A stretch of 64,000 nucleotides of DNA from Acetobacterium tundrae (GCF_008086615.1 NZ_RXYB01000001.1:62001-126000); one strand, 5' to 3'. Positions 53,852 to 62,935 are shown, numbered from the stretch's first letter. Numbers and translations are program-made. Notes: generated from the letters alone by a model not told the origin.

Positions 53852-54155
53852 GCGTGGCTAGGGCGCGATGTCTTGCGGTTGGTAGAGCTGGGCACGTAAG
53901 TAAGAAGCTGGTCGTTTATTGGCATGGTGGGGTTTCTTCAACGGTGCCGAGATTTGCAGGCAGTATGGTAATTAACGAACAAAGCCTCTGTCAACTTTTG
54001 ATAAAAAGCTGACGGAGGCGAGGTAAAAAGATACTCTAAATTAGCCAAATATTAGCCAAATGGCAACGCAAAACTAACGGCTTTTGATCGTTTGATGGTA
54101 TGCGAAAATGGTATAGGCAAGCCATTCTATAAGAGCCTGAAACATTATTTTAAAC

Positions 54156-54435
54156 CCGAGAGGCCGTGGGCTCGAATCCCGCCGGGCACACCATTTTTCG
54201 CATAGCAAAGCCATTTATAAGGCAACTTATAAATGGCTTTTTTTAATATTTAACCGAATTTTAACCGATAGGCAGAGCATTTCGTTTTTGAACTGGATGA
54301 TAGTATTCATCATTATTTGAGGATGTTTTAATTTTAGACTTTTCTAATTCATGGGCAGGCTCCCAGCATAAAGCCAATATTGTAATGATTTAGCAGTCTT
54401 GATTTAGTGTAGATTAAATACAAGTAAAAGTGCAG
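54156..54435 (+). repeat. Right direct repeat: tRNA-Arg 3' fragment plus flank (att-like)
   Basis: The 280 bases copy 33371-33649, starting at CCGAGAGGCC, with changes in the T-loop (GGGCTCG) and acceptor (GGGCACACCA) that would damage a tRNA. The copied terminator hairpin AAGCCATTTATAAG is also intact. The 5' half of the tRNA is absent, so this is an integration scar, not a second gene. Confidence 0.9.
54261..54386 (-). pseudogene. Tyrosine integrase C-terminal remnant, right copy
   Basis: The translation HELEKSKIKTSSNNDEYYHP then NALPIG parallels the left remnant with a few substitutions. It lies directly after the tRNA fragment, again pointing at it. Confidence 0.6.
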
Positions 54436-54436
54436 G

Positions 54437-54760
54437 ATTTTTTGAATGCGTCAATACAAAGGTCAGCCCGAATGTTGTCGGTCATCTTGAATTCAGGAAT
54501 AGTATCGTCATAATAATCCGCCAGATAAAGCTTTCTTTCTTTACAGGGAATTTCAGTTATATCGGTTAGCCATTTTTGATTGGGGGCTCTCGTTGTAAAA
54601 TCCTATTTAATCAGATTTTCCGACTTTTGTGCTTCAGCGTCGGCTTTCGTAATGCCATTCGGCTTGCTTTGCATGTAGATCATCCTTAAACTCCCGTGAT
54701 AGTTTTGGTATAGTCGAAGATAATTATTAGATGCACCGAACACCGTAATTCGCATTTTTC
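54437..54760 (-). pseudogene. IS3-family OrfB (integrase core) remnant
   Basis: On the minus strand a frame with one stop reads NGITKADAEAQKSENLI, then FTTRAPNQKWLTDITEIP, KERKLYLADYYDD and KMTDNIRADLCIDAF, the start of the rve catalytic domain of IS3-type transposases including the first Asp (TDITE). Both ends are missing. Confidence 0.75.
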
Positions 54761-54792
54761 TCAGCTTCCTGTATTAATTATTTAAAAACAAT

Positions 54793-54827
54793 AAAAAGGG
54801 TTACAGTTGCTGCTGTAGCCTTTTTTT
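54793..54827 (+). terminator. Intrinsic terminator
   Basis: AAAAAGG-TTACAG pairs with CTGTAGCCTTTTT around a short loop. It isolates the upstream debris from the following operon. Confidence 0.85.
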
Positions 54828-55002
54828 ATTGTTTTATAAGCGCATACAATATATTCTTTGCAAAATAAAGATAATAAAATTTAAATTATAAAATTAATTG
54901 CTGAAAACATGTCAAGCAAGATAATACATGAATAATTTAATAAATAATTCATGTAGACAAAACGCGACAATACCTGTATCATTTAGCAAAACAGATGAAA
55001 AG

Positions 55003-55020
55003 CATATAAAGCATATATGA
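55003..55020 (+). promoter_or_regulatory. CATATA direct-repeat element before methyltransferase gene
   Basis: CATATAAAG is followed directly by CATATATGA, two near-identical nine-base half-sites 38 bases before ATG 55059. The same pair stands upstream of the AraC-type regulator at 59162. Direct repeats are the usual form of AraC-family operators. Confidence 0.6.
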
Positions 55021-55058
55021 ATTATATAAAATATGATGAACAAAAAGAGGGAGAATAG

Positions 55059-56165
55059 ATGGCAGAAAAAGATTTAATGACTCCATTAGAACGTGGACAG
55101 GCATTGGCAAAAGGACAAGCGGTTGACAGAAACCCGATTATCCTGGCTTATGGCTGCAGTGCAGGAGATTTGCTGAATTTAAAATACAGTGAATGGAGAG
55201 AAGACCCAGAGCTTCGGACCAAAGTAATTGTAAATGCTTATCAGGAATTGAGATATGACGGGGTATCCACACAATATGATACAGATGCTTTAGTAGGATT
55301 ATTCGGAGGGAAGCTCTTTTATAGCGAAATTGGTCCAAATTCGGTAGCGGTAACACCAGTGCAGGATTTAAAGGATTTGAGTATGTTGGATTTGGATTTG
55401 GTATGCTCTGAAAAAGATTATACCTTTCAACATACCTATGAAGTATTTCATCGTCTTCAGGATGGATTATCTGACGAAGTAGGTGCAATTGGCATTGGTA
55501 TTGAAGGTCCCTTTACACTGGCGGCAAGACTGGCAGGAGCAGAGAGATTATTAAGAGGAATATTTAAAACACCGGAGCAGGTGCATAAACTTGTTAAATT
55601 TTCAGCAGATGTTTTGGTAAAAGTTCATTCTAAATTCTTAAAAGAAGGAAGTAGTGTAGCCATGATGGATCCGGTAGCCTCAGGAACCATTTTAAGTACG
55701 AAAGCTTTTCAAAAATTCTCACTTCCCTATACAAAATATGTGTTTGATGAGGTGAAAAAAATATCTTCAAATGGTATTTCTTACCATGTTTGTGGTGATA
55801 CAACCCTGAATTTAGAGGTAATGGCAGAGACCGGTGCTAATGCAATCAGTATAGACAATGCCGTAGATTTATCAGTAGCTAAAGCAAGAATTGGGGATAA
55901 AGTCGTTCTTGTTGGCAATCTGCCTCCTGTAGAAGTGCTTTATAATGGAACTAAAGAGAGCATTGATCAAGGAATTCGCGAGTGCTTCAAAAAAGGGTAT
56001 AACAGCTCAAATGGGTTCTTAATTAACACGGGGTGTGCCGTTCCGATTGGAACATCTCGGGAAAATCTGTATCAGTATATGGAAACAGCAAGAGATTGTG
56101 CTGCCATTCATGCCAATACATCACTCAATCAGCTTACCCCAGAATCGTTTGACAAACGTTATTAA
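55059..56165 (+). CDS. UroD-fold methyltransferase (MtaA/CmuA family)
   Basis: The 368-residue protein resembles MtaA, MtbA and CmuA, zinc enzymes that move methyl groups between corrinoid proteins and coenzyme M or tetrahydrofolate, rather than true uroporphyrinogen decarboxylase. Zinc-ligand candidates are YHVCGDTTLN (His and Cys near residues 243-246) and INTGCAVPIG (Cys near 327). No corrinoid protein is visible in the window. GGGAG precedes ATG 55059. It leads an operon with an ABC importer, suggesting that the imported compound or its product is the methyl donor. Confidence 0.88.
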   Translation: MAEKDLMTPLERGQALAKGQAVDRNPIILAYGCSAGDLLNLKYSEWREDPELRTKVIVNAYQELRYDGVSTQYDTDALVGLFGGKLFYSEIGPNSVAVTPVQDLKDLSMLDLDLVCSEKDYTFQHTYEVFHRLQDGLSDEVGAIGIGIEGPFTLAARLAGAERLLRGIFKTPEQVHKLVKFSADVLVKVHSKFLKEGSSVAMMDPVASGTILSTKAFQKFSLPYTKYVFDEVKKISSNGISYHVCGDTTLNLEVMAETGANAISIDNAVDLSVAKARIGDKVVLVGNLPPVEVLYNGTKESIDQGIRECFKKGYNSSNGFLINTGCAVPIGTSRENLYQYMETARDCAAIHANTSLNQLTPESFDKRY

Positions 56166-56245
56166 AAGGTATCAATTTCGCCTTAGATTTGCTGATCGAG
56201 GGCTAAAAATAAATGACAAGAAAATAAAAAAGAAAAGGGAAGAAA

Positions 56246-57328
56246 ATGAAAGAAAAGAAAATTAGAAAAAGAACAGTAAGAACAGTGGCAGCATTGGCTC
56301 TCACGGCAGTAATCGCGATTAGCACCGTTGCTTGTAGTAGCACCAATGCTGCGACAAAGTCTGATGGAAACTTAAAACCCGTAACCATTGCGTTGGCACC
56401 TAGCTCTCCCCGTCCAGCGTTAACAATTTTAGCTGACAAACTTGGTTATTATAAAGATGAGGGAGTGGAAGTAAATCTCGTCTATCTTGATCAGGTTGGT
56501 GATATTATCAGTTCTATGGAAACCGGAAAAGTGGATCAATCAGCATTGGCGATAACACCCTATCTGACATCCATCGCTAATGGCTCAGATTTTACTATTT
56601 ATGGCGGAACAGCTTATGAGGGAGAAAGCTTACTGACTAAAGCAGAAAATGTAGACTACTATAAAGATTTATCTCATTTGGCAGGAAAAAAGATTGCAAC
56701 CGTTCGAAGCAGTACGGGTGAAATTTTAACGAGAGCTCATCTTAAAGCAGCAGGAGTGGATATTGAGAATGGTTATGAATTAGTAGAATTTACTTCTTAT
56801 CCGGCTATTGTTGAGGCCATTGCAAGCGGGAATGTTGATGCAGGTTATGTTATTAATGAACTATTGGATAGTGCTCAATCGAGAGGATTAGGTCAAGTTT
56901 ATAATATTGGACAATTGGAACCCCAATATGTCTGCTGCCGACAAACAGTCAAAACGTCTTCACTGACAGAAAATAGAGAGGCGTATGTACGTGTTCTCAA
57001 AGCTAATCTTCGAGCATATAAATTCTGGAAAGAGAATCAGGATGAGACCGTTAAAATTCTAGCTGAATACACTGGTCAAACAGAAGATTATATTCGCAAC
57101 ATAGTTTATAACATTAATGCGACCTTTACGGTAGATCCTAATAAAAATTCAGTTGTTAAATATTATAACTTATTAAAAGAATATAAGTATATCAATTCTG
57201 ATGTAAAAATTGAAGATCACATTGATACGACAGTGTACAAAGACGCTTTAACACAAACAATAGAAGAAAATCCAAATGATGAAATTTACAAACAGCTTTG
57301 GACAGATTATGAAAAAAACGATTTATAA
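56246..57328 (+). CDS. ABC transporter substrate-binding lipoprotein (NitT/TauT type)
   Basis: A basic N-terminus and hydrophobic core lead to the lipobox ISTVAC (Cys30). The mature protein has the SsuA/NMT1-like pattern: VTIALAPSSPRPALTILADKLGYYKDEGVEVNL-type start, LAGKKIATVRSSTGEI and PAIVEAIASGNVDAGYVI. The family binds sulfonates, nitrate, thiamine precursors or aromatics. GGGAAG precedes ATG 56246. It is separated from the ATPase gene by a hairpin likely to raise its relative expression. Confidence 0.9.
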   Translation: MKEKKIRKRTVRTVAALALTAVIAISTVACSSTNAATKSDGNLKPVTIALAPSSPRPALTILADKLGYYKDEGVEVNLVYLDQVGDIISSMETGKVDQSALAITPYLTSIANGSDFTIYGGTAYEGESLLTKAENVDYYKDLSHLAGKKIATVRSSTGEILTRAHLKAAGVDIENGYELVEFTSYPAIVEAIASGNVDAGYVINELLDSAQSRGLGQVYNIGQLEPQYVCCRQTVKTSSLTENREAYVRVLKANLRAYKFWKENQDETVKILAEYTGQTEDYIRNIVYNINATFTVDPNKNSVVKYYNLLKEYKYINSDVKIEDHIDTTVYKDALTQTIEENPNDEIYKQLWTDYEKNDL

Positions 57329-57344
57329 TTAGAATCCTATTATT

Positions 57345-57383
57345 AAGGCGGTTGTAGGCATTTGTCAAACAACCGTCTTATTT
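57345..57383 (+). terminator. Partial terminator between binding protein and ATPase genes
   Basis: AAGGCGGTTGT pairs with ACAACCGTCTT (one G-U), followed by ATTTATT rather than a clean T run. Such leaky hairpins after binding-protein genes stabilise the upstream message. Confidence 0.7.
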
Positions 57384-57402
57384 ATTAAAATGAAGGAGTA
57401 GT

Positions 57403-58206
57403 ATGAGCAAAATAGAAATTAAAGATTTATCTTTAGAGTATGGACAAGAGGATAAGACTTTTTTAGCCTTGGATCATATCAATCTAAATATTGAAGAAGG
57501 CGAGTTTGTATGTATTCTTGGGCCAAGCGGATGCGGAAAATCAACACTTTTAAGCACCTTGTCAGGATTAAGCGATCCACCCAAAACAGGCGGGGTCTAC
57601 ATTGATGGACAAAAGGTGGAAGGACCCGGAAAATCACGTTCGGTTGTATTTCAGAACTATTCATTACTGCCCTGGAAAACTGCGGCAAATAATATTGTTT
57701 TTGCTTTGAATCAGGTGGATAAGAAAGGAAAGAAAGAGGCTAAAAGAGCGTTGGCATTACAGTATCTGAAGAAGGTCGGATTGGAAGGCTTTGAAGATAA
57801 GCTCCCTGATGAATTATCAGGTGGAATGAAACAGAGGGTAGCAATTGCCAGAGCGCTAGCAGTTGATCCTGAAATTATCCTTATGGATGAACCATTTGGA
57901 GCCATTGATCCCAAAAACAGACTGCAACTCCAGGAATTATTACTAAAATTATGGCAGTCAGAAAAAAAAGCAAAAACGATTGTTTTTATTACCCATGACA
58001 TTGATGAGGCCGTTTTATTGGCAGACCGGATTGTCTTTATGACACCCAAGAATGTAAGAGCAGATTTAAAGGTGGAATTTCCAAGACCACGGATAAAAGA
58101 AGATTTATATAAGAATCAGGATTTTATTTTCTTTCGTAATCACTTAGTTGGATTGTTCTATGCTAATATCGGAGAACAAATTGGTGGAGAGGAAGTAGTG
58201 ATATGA
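57403..58206 (+). CDS. ABC transporter ATPase (NitT/TauT type)
   Basis: The 267-residue ATPase has Walker A GPSGCGKST, signature LSGGMKQRV, Walker B IILMDEPFGAID and a switch His in FITHDIDEA. AAGGAGTAG precedes ATG 57403. Its stop overlaps the permease start (ATGA). Confidence 0.93.
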   Translation: MSKIEIKDLSLEYGQEDKTFLALDHINLNIEEGEFVCILGPSGCGKSTLLSTLSGLSDPPKTGGVYIDGQKVEGPGKSRSVVFQNYSLLPWKTAANNIVFALNQVDKKGKKEAKRALALQYLKKVGLEGFEDKLPDELSGGMKQRVAIARALAVDPEIILMDEPFGAIDPKNRLQLQELLLKLWQSEKKAKTIVFITHDIDEAVLLADRIVFMTPKNVRADLKVEFPRPRIKEDLYKNQDFIFFRNHLVGLFYANIGEQIGGEEVVI

Positions 58207-59111
58207 AAAAGAAACTATTATCCCTTCCCAATTTCCTGTTTATCTTCCTTATATTTGCGTTGCTTACACCGAATGTTCGGGAGACGGATAGCCCAATTGT
58301 GTTGATTCTTGTAATTATTGGTATTGAAGTCATCTACATTGCTTATATGATTAAAAATGATGTTTTCCGACAGGGAAAAAATATTGTAACTGTATTATTT
58401 GTACTTTTTTTAATCTGGCAGTTGGCAACGAGTAAGTTTAATCTGGTCAATCAAGTTTTATTTCCAGCTCCGGAAAATGTCTTTTATGTATTTGTTACAC
58501 AGTGGAAATTAATATTAACCGGTATTCTTTCTTCTTTGAGATTATTGGCACTTGGTTTTTTTTATTCTCTTGTTTTTGGAATTAGTCTGGGCTTAATTGT
58601 TGGGTGGATCCCTGTTTTAAGAGAAACAATTTATCCAATAGCAAAAGTGTTAAGTCCCATTCCGCCAATTGTCTACACCCCATATGTTATTGCATTGATG
58701 CCGACTTTTTCCAGTGCATCGATTCTGGTTATCTTTTTAGGGATATTTTGGCCTACATTTATGAATATGATTAATGGAGTGAGTGCAATTGATAAAAATA
58801 TTATCGATTCAGCCCGTTCAATGAATGTATCGACACCGACGATGTTATTTAAAATAATATTACCCTATTCATTGCCGGGGATCATGGACGGTTTAACCAT
58901 CTCGGTTTCCTTCTCATTTATGATTTTGACGGCGGCAGAAATGATTGGGGCGACCTCTGGGCTTGGATATTTTGTACAGAAATTTGCCGCATATAGCGAT
59001 TATACAAAGGAATTAACTGGAATTATTGTCATCGGTGTTGTCGTAGCAGCGATTAATTACTTATTAAGGGTTGTCCGAAAATTAGTTATAAAATGGAAAC
59101 CTCTGGTGTAA
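58203..59111 (+). CDS. ABC transporter permease (NitT/TauT type)
   Basis: The 302-residue protein has about eight hydrophobic segments; the BPD-transporter coupling loop is IDSARSMNVSTPTMLFKIILP near residue 200. Two or three extra helices precede the usual six, longer than SsuC. With the preceding genes it forms a full importer. Confidence 0.9.
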   Translation: MKKKLLSLPNFLFIFLIFALLTPNVRETDSPIVLILVIIGIEVIYIAYMIKNDVFRQGKNIVTVLFVLFLIWQLATSKFNLVNQVLFPAPENVFYVFVTQWKLILTGILSSLRLLALGFFYSLVFGISLGLIVGWIPVLRETIYPIAKVLSPIPPIVYTPYVIALMPTFSSASILVIFLGIFWPTFMNMINGVSAIDKNIIDSARSMNVSTPTMLFKIILPYSLPGIMDGLTISVSFSFMILTAAEMIGATSGLGYFVQKFAAYSDYTKELTGIIVIGVVVAAINYLLRVVRKLVIKWKPLV

Positions 59112-59161
59112 AGCCAATTTGCAAAATACCTATTGATTTAATTCGAGACAAAAGTTATAAT

Positions 59162-59188
59162 CATATAAAACATATATACATTATATGA
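59162..59188 (+). promoter_or_regulatory. CATATA direct-repeat element before regulator gene
   Basis: CATATAAAACATATAT repeats the pattern at 55003, followed by ATTATATGA, 18 bases before ATG 59206. A shared site before both transcription units suggests control by the AraC-type regulator itself. Confidence 0.6.
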
Positions 59189-59205
59189 ATTAATGGGGGG
59201 CGGAT

Positions 59206-60267
59206 ATGTATCGACTAATCATTGTTGAAGAGAAAGCCGAACTTCTTGAGAAGATATTAAATCTGCAAATATGGAACAAACATTCAGAATTTATCATTCA
59301 AGATACGGTACAAGATGGCGAAACGGCCATGGAACTGATCAGGCAGAACCAATATGACTTGGTGATTGCCGAAATTCTGACACCTTTTTATGATGGACTT
59401 CAAATTTTAAGCCAAACAAGACAGGAGAATCTCTCACCCTGCGTTGTATTAATGAGTGAATTTGAGAATTTCGCCCATGCGAGACAGGGTATTATTTTTG
59501 GCGCATTTGATTATCTCGTACCACCATTTTCGGATGTTTCGATGGGAAGAATCTTAGTACGGGCCAGCGAATTTTTAAGTAATCAGCCAATACGATGTCT
59601 CGAATATAGCAGTATGGACAAGGAAAATGATGTCATTGTTATGTTTTTTGAACAGGGAGAAGACAGCGCTTTAAATCTCTTAGAGAAGTTTATCAATCAA
59701 ATATATGACAATGACAAAAATGATGTGATTCATGCAGAAATTTTGGTAAAGTCGTTATATAACAGTATTATCGAGGAGTGGTACAGAGAATTCCCATGGC
59801 TTCATAATTTCATCGCCAAAAAAGCACTTGAAGTGATTGATGATATCCATGATAAAGAGCATGATACTTTGCGAAAGTGCTGTTTCAAAAACATGAAACA
59901 CTTATTCAAGTATATGACCCAGCTTTACAACAAAACCGATGATGAACTCATTCATAATATGATGGTTTACATTTTAAGCAGTATAACCGATGGCACCTTG
60001 AATCAAAAGTGCATCGCCAAGAAATTTTCGGTCAGCAATGCCTATATCAGCAATTTATTTATAGCAAAAACCAATCGCTATTTCAGCGAATATTTCAGCA
60101 CGGTTAAATTAATCCGAGCTAAATACTTATTGCTAAACAGTGATTTGAAAATATATGAAGTCAGTGCGAGCATCGGATATAAAGACATTAATTATTTTTC
60201 AAAAATTTTCAAAACAATGTTTGGAAAACCACCATCAGAATTAAAAAAAGAATATTGCATGTATTAA
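59206..60267 (+). CDS. AraC-type regulator with degenerate receiver domain
   Basis: The N-terminal 120 residues have a receiver fold, but the acidic pair is Glu8-Glu9, the phospho-acceptor Asp is Glu56 (LVIAEILTP) and the conserved Lys is Pro106 (YLVPP). The C-terminal 100 residues are an AraC double helix-turn-helix (CIAKKFSVSNAYISNLF, YEVSASIGYKDINYFSKIFK). Between them lies a 130-residue helical linker. No histidine kinase is nearby. It is likely phosphorylation-independent, either constitutively set by Glu56 or ligand-sensing. GGGGGG precedes ATG 59206. Confidence 0.88.
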   Translation: MYRLIIVEEKAELLEKILNLQIWNKHSEFIIQDTVQDGETAMELIRQNQYDLVIAEILTPFYDGLQILSQTRQENLSPCVVLMSEFENFAHARQGIIFGAFDYLVPPFSDVSMGRILVRASEFLSNQPIRCLEYSSMDKENDVIVMFFEQGEDSALNLLEKFINQIYDNDKNDVIHAEILVKSLYNSIIEEWYREFPWLHNFIAKKALEVIDDIHDKEHDTLRKCCFKNMKHLFKYMTQLYNKTDDELIHNMMVYILSSITDGTLNQKCIAKKFSVSNAYISNLFIAKTNRYFSEYFSTVKLIRAKYLLLNSDLKIYEVSASIGYKDINYFSKIFKTMFGKPPSELKKEYCMY

Positions 60268-60290
60268 GAATTAAAGGGGTGTGAGTATCA

Positions 60291-62405
60291 ATGTATGAAA
60301 TCAGGAAAAGTCATTGCAGTATTTGCTTGAGAAAATGCGGAATCGATGCAACTGTAGAAGATGGAATATTAATAAAGGTTGAAGGGTCCCAGGGTGACGG
60401 ACCCAGCGGCGGAAATCTTTGTGTTAAGGCATTTGCAAGTAAAGAATATGTTTATCGGGAAGACCGGATTCAGACGCCGCTGAAGCGAGTGGGACCGCGC
60501 GGCGAAGGAAAGTTCATCCCCATTTCTTGGGAAGCAGCATATACAGAAATTGCAGATAATTTATTGAAAATCAAGGGCGATGAGGGAGCCGATACGGTTG
60601 CCTTTTATACCGGATATTCCAAATGGTATCGGCCCTATCTGCATCGATTAGTTCATTCCTTTGGCACGTTGAATTATGGTTCGGAATCAAGCTCATGCTT
60701 CCAGTCCTTTCGGATGGCCCATTTAATCAATGCGGGGACCTTGTCGGAACCGGATATTGGCAATACGGAATTGTTCATGGGTTGGGGATATAACCCCTTT
60801 CACAATGGTAACTGTACAAATGTCAAAATTGAGGAGTGGCAGGAAAAGGGCATTCATATCATGGTGATCGATCCGAGAGTGACGCCGGCAGCTTCCTATG
60901 CGGATGTGCATCTCAGACCAAGGGTCGGGACCGATGGAGCACTGGCCAATTTCTTCGCACATTACTTAATCGAAAATAAAAAAACAGATGAAGTCTATAT
61001 TGCAAACTATGTGCATGGCTATGAGGAATACAAAGCGTATGTGTCCCAGTTCACACTGACGGCGACGGCAAAAATAACCGGAATCTCACCGGAAGATTTA
61101 CTGGAAGCAGCGAAATACGTTGGCCGCCATCATAAAATTGCGTCGCAACTATCCGTGGCTGCGATACCGCATCATATCAATGGGATGCAAAGTTGCCGAG
61201 CCATTCTGGCATTATCGGCCATTACCGGTAACTTTGACAGAGAGGGCGGCAATATTCCATCGGTTCATCCGGATTATGACACGGAAACTTATAGTAAGCC
61301 CAGGCTGCTGTTTGAAGAATTTATCAACGAAACCCGACCGGTTGATTCAAAACCAAAAATCGGAAGTGAACGGTTTCCCTTATGGTCCGAGCTGATTGAA
61401 GAATTTCAGGCAATGGATCTGACCCGAAATATTGAAGAAGGCACACCCTATCCGATCAAAGCATTGGTCGCCTTCGGGTTAAACAGTCGCATGTTTCCAG
61501 AGAATTCCAAACTGCTGGAAGCAATCAAGAAGCTGGATTTTTATGTGGATGTCGATTTGTTTTATACCGAAGCGGCAAAATATGCAGACATTGTGCTTCC
61601 CGTCTGTACGTCTTTTGAAAGAAGTGAACTGCAGATGGTGGGACCGTGTGTCCGATATACAGAACCGGTTATTGCGTCTTTATTCGAATCGAAATCAGAT
61701 ATCGACATTATCTGTGATTTGGCCAATTATCTGAATTTAGATGATCCTGTTTTGAGAAAAGGTGAAGAGTACTGCGCAAAATACATTTTGCACGATGTGG
61801 GAATAACATTAAATAATTTGAAATTATCGCCAGTTCCACTTAAAATACCCGGGAAAAAACCTTATGTTCCCGGTACTTTGTTGGCACGCGGTTTAAAAAC
61901 ACCGACCCATAGGTATGAATTGTACTCGGAAATAATAAAAAAATATGAGCAGGATTATCATTTGAATCCATTGCCGGTTTACTATGAAGCGTTGGATCCT
62001 GCAAAGGCAAAGAAATACCCTCTTATCTTGACATCAGGCGGCAGGATCCCCCAGGAATTTCATTCGCGCTTTCAGAAAATGAAATGGACAAAATTACTCA
62101 GACCTTACCCGGCACTTGATATTAATCCCAAGGATGCAAAACAGTTAAAGATTAAACAGGATGAAGATATTGAACTAACGACGTCCATTGGAACCATCAA
62201 AATAAAAGCTAATCTAACTTACATGGTGCCCGAAAACAATGTGTTTATGTATCAGGATTATGAAGACGCTGATGTGAATAATATTATTAAAAATGATCAT
62301 TTGGATGCATATTCGGGTTTTCCCGGATATAGAACGGTGAGATGTAAGGTGCAAAAGATAAAAAAGACGGCGAAGCCGGTAGAAAAAAGCAGTAAGATCG
62401 GGTGA
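60291..62405 (+). CDS. Molybdopterin oxidoreductase (DMSO reductase family), first
   Basis: The 704-residue protein has a [4Fe-4S] site (Cys 9, 12, 16, 44), the molybdopterin-binding regions (ELFMGWGYNPFHNGN, VIDPRVTPAASYAD, GNFDREGG) and a probable molybdenum-ligand Cys136 in ESSSCFQS. No Tat signal is present, so it is cytoplasmic. It is shorter than formate dehydrogenase or nitrate reductase and nearer to the diverse group holding thiosulfate/polysulfide reductases, acetylene hydratase and catechol dehydroxylases. Substrate unknown. GGGGTG precedes ATG 60291. Confidence 0.88.
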   Translation: MYEIRKSHCSICLRKCGIDATVEDGILIKVEGSQGDGPSGGNLCVKAFASKEYVYREDRIQTPLKRVGPRGEGKFIPISWEAAYTEIADNLLKIKGDEGADTVAFYTGYSKWYRPYLHRLVHSFGTLNYGSESSSCFQSFRMAHLINAGTLSEPDIGNTELFMGWGYNPFHNGNCTNVKIEEWQEKGIHIMVIDPRVTPAASYADVHLRPRVGTDGALANFFAHYLIENKKTDEVYIANYVHGYEEYKAYVSQFTLTATAKITGISPEDLLEAAKYVGRHHKIASQLSVAAIPHHINGMQSCRAILALSAITGNFDREGGNIPSVHPDYDTETYSKPRLLFEEFINETRPVDSKPKIGSERFPLWSELIEEFQAMDLTRNIEEGTPYPIKALVAFGLNSRMFPENSKLLEAIKKLDFYVDVDLFYTEAAKYADIVLPVCTSFERSELQMVGPCVRYTEPVIASLFESKSDIDIICDLANYLNLDDPVLRKGEEYCAKYILHDVGITLNNLKLSPVPLKIPGKKPYVPGTLLARGLKTPTHRYELYSEIIKKYEQDYHLNPLPVYYEALDPAKAKKYPLILTSGGRIPQEFHSRFQKMKWTKLLRPYPALDINPKDAKQLKIKQDEDIELTTSIGTIKIKANLTYMVPENNVFMYQDYEDADVNNIIKNDHLDAYSGFPGYRTVRCKVQKIKKTAKPVEKSSKIG

Positions 62406-62428
62406 TGCCGAATGAGGAGGTCAAATAA

Positions 62429-62935
62429 TTGGAGATACACTTTAATTTTCATCAGAAATATTGTGTGGGGTGTAACAGCTGCGTGATTGCCTGTATTAAT
62501 GAAAAAGAATTGGATATTGATGAAGTACTTCCCTTCAGAAAGACGTTTAAAACAGAAAGCAATCGCAAAAACAAGGTGAGAATCAAATATTATTCAACCG
62601 GTTGCATGCACTGTCAGGACCCGATTTGTGTGAAAGTTTGCCCGAAAAAGTGTTTTACAATCGACGCGCATACAAAGTTAGTGCAGCTGGACAGTGAAAA
62701 CTGTGTGGGGTGCAAAAAGTGCTCCGCAAGCTGTGAATTTAAAGCCATCCAGTTTATCGCAGCCGATAAAGCCGCAAAGTGCGATGGCTGTCTGGAAAGA
62801 ATATTGCTTGGGCAGCTTCCGGCATGTGTAAAAGCCTGCCCAAGGAAAGCCATTACGATCAACGAAAAAAATGAGGTTTTAAAAAATGGATGTGAAAGTT
62901 TAAGAAAAGTCGTGCGGAAGCAAAAGAATATTTAG
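62429..62935 (+). CDS. Four-cluster ferredoxin subunit
   Basis: The 168-residue protein has sixteen cysteines in four groups (YCVGCNSCVIAC, GCMHCQDPICVKVCP, NCVGCKKCSASC, KCDGC...ACVKACP), the DmsB/NrfC-type electron-transfer subunit. The start is TTG 62429 with GAGGAGG eight bases before it; no ATG fits. It lies between the two molybdopterin oxidoreductases and could serve either. Confidence 0.92.
   Translation: MEIHFNFHQKYCVGCNSCVIACINEKELDIDEVLPFRKTFKTESNRKNKVRIKYYSTGCMHCQDPICVKVCPKKCFTIDAHTKLVQLDSENCVGCKKCSASCEFKAIQFIAADKAAKCDGCLERILLGQLPACVKACPRKAITINEKNEVLKNGCESLRKVVRKQKNI

Larger units (their letters stand above)
52587..54155. other. 1.5 kb non-coding spacer at the right end of the island
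   Basis: No open frame here has a credible ribosome binding site plus family match. Composition is patchy: AT-rich stretches alternate with GC-rich blocks at about 52.95-53.19, 53.28-53.33 and 53.65-53.96 kb. Each block begins near GGCTTAA followed by a CC-GG hairpin. A probable intrinsic terminator lies at 53347-53383 (CCCAGAA/TTCTCAGGG, then T6). Confidence 0.6.

Noticed and set aside
53660-53860. Integron attC-like core sites (GCTTAAC, GTTAGGC, GTTAAGC)
   Set aside because: The spacing and pairing do not fit a single attC, there is no integron integrase in view, and seven-base cores arise easily by chance.
54156-54194. Second tRNA-Arg gene
   Set aside because: Only the 3' half is present and the acceptor and T-loop carry damaging changes.
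55059-56165. Uroporphyrinogen decarboxylase HemE
   Set aside because: It carries HxC and a later Cys zinc-ligand pattern of MtaA/CmuA methyltransferases and has no haem genes around it.
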